From Flaccisagitta enflata (Eukaryota > Chaetognatha > Sagittoidea > Aphragmophora): a DNA stretch of 64,000 bases. The position numbers were made by a program, and so were the translations under genes. The notes beneath the pieces were generated by a model, which was not told where the DNA came from, ran no database searches, and saw only the letters and a program-made list of their open reading frames with translations. Shown in pieces: positions 55,054-63,877 of this stretch (positions are counted from its first letter, which is position 1; each line of letters opens with the position of its first letter). The stretch covers positions 31,868,001 to 31,932,000 of the forward strand of contig OZ231126.1 in the NCBI GenBank assembly GCA_965153355.1, in the 5' to 3' direction.

Positions 55054-55230
55054 CTGACATTGAAAAAACCCAATGCAGCAGCGACTGCCTTTGTACGGAG
55101 TGGCAGCGGCGGAATCCTCCGGCTGCTTCTCCTCATCTTTCTTCTTCATCTCTTCTTCTTCATCTTCTTCTTCTCTTCTCTTCTTCTTCTTCTTCCTCTT
55201 CCTCTTCCTCTTCTTCTCCTTTTCCTTCAT
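55054..55230 (-). CDS. 3CxxC zinc protein, putative first coding exon
   Basis: The ATG at 55,230 opens a frame of 59 codons ending at the donor TGTCAG|GTGGGA (55,054), phase 0. The product is a strongly basic then acidic leader (KEKEKKRKRKRKKKKK, then an EEEDEEEE patch), followed by GSRCCIGFFQCQ. Splicing to exon 2 gives GFFQCQ-VCSHEW, which restores the first CxxC of the zinc domain; this is the strongest evidence for the join. An upstream exon is possible, since the frame stays open above the ATG. With all six exons the protein would be about 680 residues. Confidence 0.55.
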
Positions 55231-56060
55231 TCTGTCTTTCCTCGCGTCATTAAGGATAAAAGTAATTTTTAATATCTCGTGTGCCACGCCTCCTTTTTCT
55301 CCTCCGCCTTCTTCTTCTTCTTCATCTCCCTCTTCCTTCTTCTTCCTCTTTTTTTTTTTCTTCTTCTTCTTCTTTTTTCTTCTTCTTCTTCTTCCTTCTC
55401 CTGGCTGCCCAAGTACTGACTTTGATTCATTCCTACTCGCCTTTCCTGTTCTTGTCCCTCTCCTTCTTCTTCTTCTTCCTTCTTCCTTCCTCCCTCCTTT
55501 CCTTTCTTCCTTCCTCTTCCTCTCCTCTTCTCCTTCTGTCCTCTTTTTTTCCCTTCCTTCTTCTCTTCTTCCTTCTTCTTATTCTCCTTCTTCTTCTCTC
55601 TTTTCTTCTTCTTCTTCTGTTCTTCCTCGCGTCATTATGATGAAAGTGATTTTTTCAACATTCCTTGTGCCAATGCCTCCTTTTTCTCCTCTTCTGCCTT
55701 CTTCTTCATCTCTCTCCTCTTCTTCTTCCTCTCTTCTTCTTTTTTTTTTCTTCTTCTTCTTTCTACTTTTCTCTACTTCTTTTTCTTCTCTTCTTCTTTT
55801 GTTTTCTTCCTGTTCTCATTATTTCCCTACGTAATAAAACATTTAAAACTGAAACTAATCTTTCAAATCTTCAATCACTTGATTCCTCCTCCTCCTCCTC
55901 CTCCCTCCTCCTCACCCTCTCCTTCCTCCTCCTCCTCCCTCTTCTCCACCACCTTCGTTCCCATTCTTCTTCCTCCTTCATCTACTTCACTCTTCTTGAC
56001 ATTTTTGTCTTCTCCTCCTTTTCACCTTCTTCTTCCTTCTTCTCTTCAGCACTTTTGTCA
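55231..56060. repeat. Polypyrimidine (CTT/CCT)n tract with internal duplication
   Basis: About 0.8 kb of CTTCTT/CCTCCT. The unit CTCGCGTCATTA, TAAAAGTAATTTTT-like, TGTGCCACGCCTCCTTTTTC recurs about 390 bp apart (55,240 and 55,625), so the region grew by tandem duplication next to exon 1. The Ser/Phe/Leu-rich plus-strand frames of 119-253 codons are not genes. Confidence 0.85.
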
Positions 56061-56282
56061 TTTTTTTGCCAGAATTTTGATTGCCGGTCTATGCCGGACT
56101 ACTTCAATATGAGGCCCAAAAATTATGAAATAAGCCACTTTGGTTCGCCTAAACGTTCTTTTTTTGTCAATTCTTTGAGGGAGGAATCCATTTTGGTTGA
56201 AAAATTAGTAAATAAATGGCGTAGATAGAAAGACATGCAATTGTAAGCTTCCTCGCTCGCTCTGAACACGCACATCCCATTG

Positions 56283-56380
56283 TGCAAAGGGCCCCGAAGG
56301 TCCGATGTCCTGTAGCACACGGGTAAATTTCCAGATGTCCGCCTGTCCGTCCATCTGTCCATCCAAACGTCAGTCCCCCC
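56283..56380. repeat. Family F fragment
   Basis: GGGCCCCGAAGGTCCGATGT, CCTGTAGCACACGGG, TAAATTTCCAGATGTCCG and a GTCC run match the left end at 54,065. Confidence 0.7.
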
Positions 56381-56420
56381 AGGCGGAAAGAAAGAGAAAT
56401 TCAAAGAAATCTCTTTCTTT

Positions 56421-56421
<1 letters not shown>

Positions 56422-56487
<66 letters not shown>
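56422..56487. repeat. Microsatellite (TC)n
   Basis: About 32 TC dinucleotides. Confidence 0.97.
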
Positions 56488-56490
<3 letters not shown>

Positions 56491-56565
56491 GCCATTACGT
56501 TCATTCTAAGAGTCAGCGACGGATATGCCTCATGCTCCAATTAGCTGCAGTAATTAACTCCACTC

Positions 56566-56700
56566 CGATAGACTAGCGACTGATTCAGAGGCTTTGTCTG
56601 TCCGTCCATCCATCCGTCTGTTGGTCCGTTGGTCCATTGGTCCATAAGTCCATTGGTTCATTGGGCCATTGGTGCATCCGTTACGCACTAGTCGGAAATT
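56566..56700 (-). repeat. HG-like element, decayed
   Basis: GACTAGCGACT is followed by AGAGGCTTTGTCTGTCCGTC, GTTGGTCCGTTGGTCCATTG and CGCACTAGTCGGAAA, matching the hairpin side of type b copies. Confidence 0.5.
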
Positions 56701-57091
56701 GCAACATCGGGCTTTTGAGATATGGTGTGTGTATTGAGGGTGTGTGGAAAGGGGATATGGAGGGGGGGGGGAATTACTTTGAATTTGTCTTCTAAAGACA
56801 GCCTTTTGTTTGTAGTTCACAAAATTGCCGTTAGTTCAATCATCACTCATCTGTCCAGAACAAAAGTGAATGGCAATTTTGAGTCACATGACCACGTCGG
56901 CCAAAAAACAGTTGTCTAAAAAAACGGTTCTGTTCTGGTTGTGACTATAGCTGTAGATTTTCAAAGTCCTGTGACTTTCAACTGTAGTTTTTCTCTTTTT
57001 CGTTTTTCATTTAAAGATCCCGTTAAGAGTACTTAAGTCATTGTTTATTCTTCCAATCGTCAATATTTCTTTTGCCTTTCTTTCTCAACAG
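56701..57091. other. Upstream region of the C2H2 gene
   Basis: It ends in a strong splice-acceptor-like tract (TTTTGCCTTTCTTTCTCAAC followed by AG at 57,090-57,091). This suggests that a non-coding first exon lies further left. No promoter element is identified. Confidence 0.35.
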
Positions 57092-57309
57092 TTCTGTTTT
57101 ATTATGGAAGCATTGCTTCATCCCTAATTGTCTCGTTTTTAAAGAAAAAAGTATTTCTTCTATTGGCGTTAGCCATTTGGAGATTGTTGCCATCTCTCTT
57201 TGTATTCCAGAAAAAAAAGTTTTAGCTCATCGACGATCTGTCCCAGAAAAAACTTTCAAATGCTATCATAGAAAATCTGGTGATACTTAAAAGAAAGAAA
57301 AGAAAAGAA
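57092..57309 (+). other. Probable 5' UTR of the C2H2 gene
   Basis: It runs from the putative acceptor to the start codon. An upstream ATG at 57,103 is followed by a short frame closed after a few codons. Confidence 0.35.
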
Positions 57310-59541
57310 ATGGCGACCCACGCTGAGAAGGAAGAGACTCTGAAACGCGAAACAGGCCCAAATACAAACTCGGCTGACCAGGGCTCCAAGGAAAAAAAGC
57401 CCAAAACCGAAGAAACATCACACACGTGCCCTCTGTGCTCATTCAAATACTCTCAAATGAGCGACTTGAAAGATCACATTCTAAGTAGTCATACGAAACA
57501 AAACGCTTTCCAATGCCATCTATGCTCATCAACTTTCGCATTAAAGAATCTACTCCAAGACCATTTAAAGACGCATTGGGGAGAAGCGATTCTCCACTCT
57601 GAACATTCCACATGCCATGATTGCCCCTTTTGCGAGTCGTCGTTTATTCACAAAAGTGATTTGAATATTCACATCAAAAGTCACGGAGAAAGACCTTTTC
57701 GATGTCATCTTTGTTCTTCAGCGTTTAATCATGACAGCAATCTAAAAGTTCACATACGTAATTTACATTGTGTCAGAACGAAACCCTTTCAATGTCCTCT
57801 TTGTCCACACGCATTTGACGCCAAGCAGAATCTGGATATTCACGTGAGGACTCATACAGGAGAAAAACCTTTCCAATGCAACCTTTGTCCAGCCGCCTTT
57901 GGTCATCAAGGCAACTTGAAAAGACACTTGAGGAAAAGACACTTGAGGAGCCACAAGGGAGAGAAGCCATATAAGTGCAATATCTGTGATAAAGAATTTG
58001 CTCAAGGAAGAAGTCTAAAACGACACAAGTTGGCGCTTCACACGGAAGACACTCACGATGAGAAACGCATTATTAAGGCTCTCACAGCGGAGGAACAAAC
58101 ATTAAATAAGACCCACAGAAAGGAACCGCATCACATAGAGACTCCGAATGAGAGATGCGATGATAATACTCCCACAGCGGAGGAACAAACATTTAATAAG
58201 ATCCACAGAAAAGAAACGCATTACACAGACATTCCCAATGAGAGACCCAATGATAACAACACTTGCACGAGGGTACTAACATTTAACAAGACTCACAGAA
58301 GAAAAGAAGCTACATTCAGATGCTACCAATGTCTGGCCGAATTTGATCAAACGTACAAGCTGAAAGCGTACAAGCTGAAAGAGCACATGTTAACACATAC
58401 TCGGGTAGAGGTGTTCCAATGCCATATTCACCTTTGCCCGTTTGTAACAACTCAGGAGGAGAAATTGAAAGATCATGTGACAACAGCTCATACCGCAGAA
58501 AACTCGTTTGAGTGCCACCTCTGTCAGTCGGTTTTCATGAGAAGCAATCACCTGTTAGCTCACTTGAGGACGCGGCACACCGAAGAAGAAAAGCCATTTC
58601 AATGCGCCATTTGCCAGGCTAAATTTGGTACGCAAATTAATTTGAAAAATCACGCCAGGACTCACGTAAAAGACAAGCCATTTACATGCGATCGATGTCC
58701 TCGTGCTTACCATCTGGAAAGCAGTTTGACGAGACACAAAGTTATTCACCTCACGCAGAAACCATTCAGATGCCCACATTGTCCATCTGCGTTTTCTCAT
58801 GAGAGTTATTTGGAAGATCATGTGAAAACTCATACCCAAGATGATGAAGATATTGAAGATGCTGAGGATTTTGAAGACGCTGAAGAAGATGGAGATGTGC
58901 AAGATGCTGAGGATTTTGAACTTACTGAAGGAACAGAAGATGCTGAAGATTCTGAAAATTGTGATGATACTGAAGAGACTGGAAATGAAGAAATGAAAGA
59001 ACCCTTAAAAACTCCAACATTTGTGTGCCTTCTTTGCATGTGTGCCTTTGATGACATTGGCGCTTTGGAAAGACACCAACTGTTTCACGCCAGGAAAGAA
59101 CCCACAAAGGATCACACTAAGAAAAAACCCACAAAGGATCACACAAAACCCACAAAGGATACAAAACCAAATGATGATCATTCCTACTTTGCTCCTTCCA
59201 AACAACCTCTCAACAAGCCCACATGTAAACAAGAAGATAGTGTTTTTGATGAGTACCCTATCATTAATGATGAGACTAGGCCACTTCATTGTAAGCAAGA
59301 AAATAATGTTTCTGAAGAGTACCATATCACCAACGATGTTAATGATGAGTACCATATCGTTAATGATGATGTTGAGCCACTACAATGTTATTTCTGTCCT
59401 TCTGCGTTCTCAACAATGGTGCAGATGACCTCTCACGAATGCTCTCATACTGGTGAAAAGACCAAAGATAGACCAAAAGCTCTTATTTGTGAAGTCTCAG
59501 ATTCTGATCAAGTCCAGACAACTCGCGCTAAGTTATGTTAA
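57310..59541 (+). CDS. C2H2 zinc-finger protein, about 15 fingers
   Basis: An uninterrupted 743-codon frame. The ATG at 57,310 has A at -3 and G at +4; a GTG ten codons earlier is in frame but less likely. Fingers of the form C-x2-C-x12-H-x3-5-H start near residues 40, 69, 107, 142, 173, 201 and 236 (cluster 1), then about 352 to 540 (cluster 2, six fingers), with two more near 610 and 705. TGEKP-like linkers occur in cluster 1. Between the clusters is a 30-residue repeat (AEEQT.NK.HRKE..H...PNER), two full copies and one partial. An Asp/Glu-rich stretch follows cluster 2. Two fingers are irregular: one has a five-residue insertion (KAYKL repeated) and one has C-x4-C. It is probably a nuclear DNA-binding protein. 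No KRAB, ZAD, SET or BTB domain is seen, and no orthologue can be named. Confidence 0.9.
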   Translation: MATHAEKEETLKRETGPNTNSADQGSKEKKPKTEETSHTCPLCSFKYSQMSDLKDHILSSHTKQNAFQCHLCSSTFALKNLLQDHLKTHWGEAILHSEHSTCHDCPFCESSFIHKSDLNIHIKSHGERPFRCHLCSSAFNHDSNLKVHIRNLHCVRTKPFQCPLCPHAFDAKQNLDIHVRTHTGEKPFQCNLCPAAFGHQGNLKRHLRKRHLRSHKGEKPYKCNICDKEFAQGRSLKRHKLALHTEDTHDEKRIIKALTAEEQTLNKTHRKEPHHIETPNERCDDNTPTAEEQTFNKIHRKETHYTDIPNERPNDNNTCTRVLTFNKTHRRKEATFRCYQCLAEFDQTYKLKAYKLKEHMLTHTRVEVFQCHIHLCPFVTTQEEKLKDHVTTAHTAENSFECHLCQSVFMRSNHLLAHLRTRHTEEEKPFQCAICQAKFGTQINLKNHARTHVKDKPFTCDRCPRAYHLESSLTRHKVIHLTQKPFRCPHCPSAFSHESYLEDHVKTHTQDDEDIEDAEDFEDAEEDGDVQDAEDFELTEGTEDAEDSENCDDTEETGNEEMKEPLKTPTFVCLLCMCAFDDIGALERHQLFHARKEPTKDHTKKKPTKDHTKPTKDTKPNDDHSYFAPSKQPLNKPTCKQEDSVFDEYPIINDETRPLHCKQENNVSEEYHITNDVNDEYHIVNDDVEPLQCYFCPSAFSTMVQMTSHECSHTGEKTKDRPKALICEVSDSDQVQTTRAKLC

Positions 59542-59572
59542 ATGTTCATTGTAGGTTTGGTGTTTTTTTTAT

Positions 59573-59690
59573 GTCATATTGATTGTCATATTAATGTCAT
59601 ATGTCATATGGATGTCATATTGATAACATATTGTTGTCATATTGATTCTCTTATTGATGTCATATCGATGTCATATTGATTGACAAGTTG
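59573..59690. repeat. Degenerate 12-bp repeat (TGTCATATTGAT)n
   Basis: About eight imperfect copies directly downstream of the stop codon of the C2H2 gene, probably in its 3' UTR. Confidence 0.8.
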
Positions 59691-59699
59691 ATGTGGGAA

Positions 59700-59792
59700 G
59701 AGTTCACATGGATGTCTTGAGTACCTTCTCAAGCACCTTCTTCCTATTGAAAATAGTGCCTGAGAAGGTACTTGAAACGCCCATGTGAACGT
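59700..59792. repeat. Hairpin
   Basis: GTTCACATGG and CCATGTGAAC form the outer arms. AGTACCTTCTCAAG and CTGAGAAGGTACT form the inner arms. Confidence 0.7.
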
Positions 59793-59865
59793 CCCCCTGT
59801 ACAAAATGCTCAGTTTCTTCATGGGTTTTTGATATCCTACAGAAAGAATGCTGTTGAAAGAGGAA

Positions 59866-60110
59866 GGGACGCGGGGTCGCAATATTGTTGTGGACGGGTG
59901 GGCAGGGACATCCAAACCCTACCCACACCCCATGCTCCACCCCACTAACACACATACTTAAAAAAAACATCTAAAACGCTCACTTTTCGACTTGTGCGTT
60001 ACTGACGGACGAATGGACCGAGGGGTGGATGGATGGACAGATGGGTGGATGGATGGACAGATGGATGGATGGACAAAGCCTCTTAGAGAGTTGCGTGTCC
60101 GCAACTTAAA
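59866..60110 (+). repeat. HG element, type b, long form
   Basis: GGGTCGCAATATTGTTGTGG, ACGGGTGGGCAGGGAC, CACTTTTCGACTTGTGCGTT, then GGATGGATGGACAGATGGAT repeats and the perfect hairpin AGTTGCGTGTCCGCAACT. The same layout as the copy at 1,385. Confidence 0.8.
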
Positions 60111-60478
60111 AGTAAGCTAGAGGTTAATCAATTGCAGTGAGAGCAGTCAGTTTCAGAATGTATGTTGATGCGTTAGTTAGTTAATTAGTTGTATAGTTTC
60201 TTGTTAAGAAATTATGTAGAGTGTTTAACCTGAGTGACAGTTAAGCCAATATTTTAAGATTGGGTAAGTGTAATGCTCATATCTCAAAGATTTGACATAA
60301 CGTATAGCTTATCATTTGTATGGCACACTATTGGGCAGTAGCAGCAAGGTCATATGAGGTTTGTTTCATTCGTCAACTTAATAAGCGACAGTGACATTCA
60401 ATACATAAATCAATTAAATAACATCATTCATGAGGGCATTAAGGGGGGATTTTGGGAAAAGCGAAGATTTAGTGATAA
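60111..60478. other. Probable 3' flank of the LINE fragment and unassigned sequence
   Basis: I see no coding signal. The boundary of the retrotransposon 3' UTR is not visible. Confidence 0.3.
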
Positions 60479-61363
60479 CTAAGTGTCTGCAGCCATGTAT
60501 TTTGACAGACGTGAGATAGTCGAATTACGGTGGCCAGGGAGTGATTCATGAAACTTTTTCCTGGCTTTTGCAAAAATGTCAGTCAGAGATGGAGAGCCAA
60601 AACCCTCTCTTAATGCGCGAACGCTTTCCCATCTTTGAAATGTGAAAATTTTTCTTATCGAATCATTCAGAGCCGTGTTACAATCATTCATCTGTCTCGA
60701 CGAGTAATCTTTCATTGCTGAGGCATAAGAAAAACACGGTACGCAGTGTGAGTACAAAAGATGCATTTGGATTGGTTCGTTTTTTGTCTGAATTTGATTC
60801 AATATCGAATTTGCTGATCTGTTATAGGATCTCAGATCGGCCTCGTGAGAGAAAGAGAACGCTGGGTTACTCGTGATAGTGACACCAAGATACTTTATGC
60901 GATTGACAATATCAATGTTACATCCAGAAATAGTAAGGGGTTCTATTATACTGTAGTCGACAGTGTTTTTGGAGAAAACCATGATATTGGATTTTTTAGC
61001 GTTGAAAGAAAGTCCATAAGTTGAACAATAGCTTTCACATTCGTTAATCATTTTTTGTAAGCCTGACCTAGTGGGAGCCAATAAGACTATATCGTCAGCA
61101 AAGAACAAAGACGCAAGAAACACTTTACCAATATGGCAGCCCAGTTTCATTTGACGGAGCTGATTTACCATACCATCATAATAGACCGCAAAAAAATCAG
61201 GCGAGTTTATTCCTCCCTGTTTGATACCCAGTGGAACTGCAAAAGAGTGACTAGTTTCAGAGCCCCACTTTACTTCGGAATACATATTTCCATACCAGAA
61301 AATTAGACAAAGTATAATGCACAAAGGATATGATATCCATGATGTCCAAAATTGTCGGTCTTA
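60479..61363 (-). pseudogene. Non-LTR retrotransposon reverse-transcriptase fragment
   Basis: An open frame of about 290 codons ending at 60,479. It contains VPLGIKQGGINSPDFF (fingers/palm motif), FFADDIVLLA (the catalytic Asp pair), FNAKKSNIMVFS and IKYLGVTI, in the order expected of LINE reverse transcriptases of the CR1/L2/jockey kind, followed by a C-terminal helical region with a HLLYSHCVPCFSYAS segment. The N-terminal palm motifs, the endonuclease and any first ORF are absent. Upstream the frame closes at a stop near 61,363, so this is a 5'-truncated copy. The catalytic residues seen are intact, but the fragment cannot be autonomous. Confidence 0.9.
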
Positions 61364-61479
61364 GAAAGTATTAAGGAATTGAATAAACAATCTTACTTAA
61401 ATACCAACTGTTTAGTCTGAGTGCAGTATCAAGGAAAGATTTCGCTTTGAAAACATGTTGCAGACTGTTTTTACTGCAT

Positions 61480-61585
61480 TTTTAGATGCGGTCACGCGAA
61501 TCTACACTTGGCCATGTTGGTCGGTAGGTCGGTAGGTCGGTCCCAAATATTCTAAAATTTCGAGCCATTACTCCCTGCCACCATA
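61480..61585 (-). repeat. HG element fragment, decayed type a
   Basis: TTTTTAGATGCGGTCACGCG, AATCTACACTTGGCCATGTT and GGTCGGTAGGTCGGTAGGTC. The far end stops near CCATTACTCCCTGCCA. Confidence 0.65.
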
Positions 61586-61800
61586 ATTACAGACGGGCCG
61601 TAGGGTATATAATTACGGAGCAATTCGTGACGATGACTTTTGTTTTACTTTCACATTGATTGTCCAGCTACGACTGGTGCGGTGGTATAGGGAAAACTTC
61701 TTTTTTTTTTGGGGGGGGGGAATTGAAACAAAATGATAACGACCCCGGAAGGACAAATTTGGGTTTAATCATGACCAACTGACTAAAGACATTCAAGCAT

Positions 61801-61930
61801 TTTTAGGTGCGACAAAGCACCTCCATAACTGGCTGTGTCTTTTGGTAGGTCGGTCAGTTGGTCTGTCGGGAAACGTATTCGTTTGAGATCTACACGCTGC
61901 ACCTCATTGGCCTACTTGGCCTTGTTATAG
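61801..61930 (-). repeat. HG element, type c
   Basis: TTTTTAGGTGCGACAAAGCA and CC (hairpin GGTGC/GCACC), AACTGGCTGTGTCTTTTGGT, GGTCGGTCAGTTGGTCTGTC and CATTGGCCTACTTGGCCTTG near the far end. Confidence 0.8.
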
Positions 61931-61934
61931 TCAC

Positions 61935-62410
61935 GTTCGCATTTACCAATATGGAAAAGGTTTTCTGATCAGAGCATCATCATCAAGTGGTGCAAGAATA
62001 CCCATCTATAGACACCTTTTTCGGGCGCGCCAATGCAACTCTAGATATGTATGATATATCCAGTCCTTTCCGTCAATTGGTTGATCTGTCTGTTGGTCCA
62101 TTACACAATCATTTGACAATCCATCCAGTGGCAGTGAACCTATTTCCCTTCTTGGCCAAGTTAATTTTTCAAAATTTTTTCATCTTCTGTTCTTTTCAAA
62201 TCATTATTTAGCTCTGAGTTTGTAAATGGCTGTAGTGCTGTGGGTTTTGCGTAGGAAGTATTAATCATATGGATCAAAGTCATCCTAATGCTTATTTCAT
62301 CTGCCGTTAGGATAAATATTTTGTTTTGTTTTTGAAGAAAAAAAAACAGAATAAAATTGGGTGAAGATGCTGACATTATAAAACAATTTTGAAAATCTCT
62401 GCCAGGATTA
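61935..62410. other. Unassigned sequence
   Basis: A partial GTTGGTCTGTCTGTTGGTCC resemblance to the HG family lies at about 62,080. I see no gene. Confidence 0.3.
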
Positions 62411-62412
62411 CA

Positions 62413-62562
62413 AACAAGGCCGGATACACGGCAATACAGTCGCGGACGGTTGGGCAGGAGCAGTGATGCTAAAACCGATCGCAATTCAAAAATATTTCGG
62501 ACGGACGGACCGACGGACCGACCGACACGGCAAGGTGTAGAGTCGCGTGTCCGCGACTAAAA
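62413..62562 (+). repeat. HG element, type a, the most complete copy
   Basis: AACAAGGCCGGATACACGGC, AATACAGTCGCGGACGGTTG, GGCAGGAGCAGTGATG, GGACGGACGGACCGACGGAC, ACACGGCAAGGTGTAGA and the perfect hairpin GTCGCGTGTCCGCGAC followed by TAAAAAG. The 150-bp length is useful as a family reference. Confidence 0.85.
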
Positions 62563-62750
62563 AGAAAAGGAAAATAAAAGATTTAAAAAAAAAAAAGATT
62601 TGGTCTGATAATTAGAGTGCCTATACCCCGTAATGAAGATGACCTGATCAAAATACCTCTTGCATTTTGACACTCCGTCACAAGTGATCACTACAGAGAA
62701 TCACGTAGCAGCGACTAAAAAATTCTTTTGCCGAATACGGAATACCTATA

Positions 62751-63081
62751 CAGTCAGCGGACTAAACACAATAGGTATATATATCACTCCGTTGGTTTTG
62801 ATCCAACATACTGATGTTCAACAGAATGCTGTAAACAACAACTGGTTGTTGAAATTACAGCCGGCTTATTGCTGTCAGTTGGCAAAAATCCAACTTTCAA
62901 TAAATAGAATGAGACCTGCAGATTCATAATTCTGATGAAATTCTGAGAAATTTGATATGTCACACTTAACACTTTTTGTAAAAAATAATTACGTTGCATT
63001 ATAATTAAATTAAACATTGATAAATTTTTTTATTTTTATATAAAAGTATATATATACCTATTGTGTTTTGTCCGCTGACTG
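62751..63081. mobile_element. Mariner-type MITE, 331 bp
   Basis: The left end CAGTCAGCGGACTAAACACA with ATAGGTATATATA is matched, inverted, by the right end (TATATATACCTATTGTGTTT, TGTCCGCTGACTG). Both ends are flanked by TA, the expected Tc1/mariner target duplication. No transposase is present. The overlapping 77- and 89-codon frames are not genes. Confidence 0.9.
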
Positions 63082-63347
63082 TATATCTTCTCTAACTCGG
63101 TAGGACGCACTGAAAATTAACCCGGAAGAACTTACCCAGAGGACGAAGTTACCATTTCCATCATTGATTTTGGTTCAGTCAATATCTCTATCAGTTCTTT
63201 CCGACCTTGAAAGGTTAAGTTATGAAGGATCTCCATACTTTAATCGCCAAATGAGATAAATGCAAAATGATTGAGAGAAATTCGTTGATAAAGCGCCAAA
63301 AAAGTGAAAAAATTATTTATAATCATCTCATTTATGCTTAGACAGAG

Positions 63348-63472
63348 TTACAAATTTGCATCGAAAATCAAAATATCAACAAAATAAGAACATAGCGCGC
63401 TTAGTACATGATTTAGGGATCGAGCTATGTTCTTATTTTGTTGATATTTTGATTTTTTATGCAAATTTGTAA
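63348..63472. repeat. Long hairpin, about 50-bp arms
   Basis: TTACAAATTTGCATCGAAAA, TCAAAATATCAACAAAATAA and GAACATAGC recur inverted almost without mismatch around a roughly 25-nt loop. Confidence 0.9.
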
Positions 63473-63479
63473 TTCTGTG

Positions 63480-63825
63480 TAGGTCATGGTACAATAACAA
63501 GTTGAATTTTTCCATGTTTTTTGCCGATTTTTTAACCATAAAATGACAAGTTTAGAGGTTGAAACTGGCATGTGAAAGATTATCCATGCAAAATGTATCG
63601 ATCCACATCTTTATTGTTAACACCAAAAAAAAATATTTCAGCTAATTTCATTTTTTAAAAATCATGATTCATTGGGCACGGGTAGCAAATTCCATGCTAA
63701 TTTTCGGTGCGACATAGTAGCTTGCTACTGGGGTCTTTCCGCGTATCTGTCTATCTGTATTTCTGTATGTCTGCTTGTCTCTCAGATCTGTTGGTGTGTT
63801 TGGATGTTGCAAGTTTTTCTGACGT
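63480..63825. other. Unassigned sequence
   Basis: TTTTCGGTGCGACATAGTAG at about 63,700 followed by a TCTGTCTATCTGTATTTCTG stretch may be a decayed type c HG element. I see nothing else. Confidence 0.3.
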
Positions 63826-63829
63826 ATCC

Positions 63830-63875
<46 letters not shown>
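63830..63875. repeat. Microsatellite (TC)n
   Basis: About 21 TC dinucleotides. The open frames on both strands through it are products of the repeat. Confidence 0.97.

Positions 63876-63877
<2 letters not shown>

Noticed and set aside
55073-55834. 253-codon plus-strand frame rich in Ser, Phe and Leu
   Set aside because: Translation of a polypyrimidine tract, with no domain and no start context; it is antisense to the likely first exon of the minus-strand gene.
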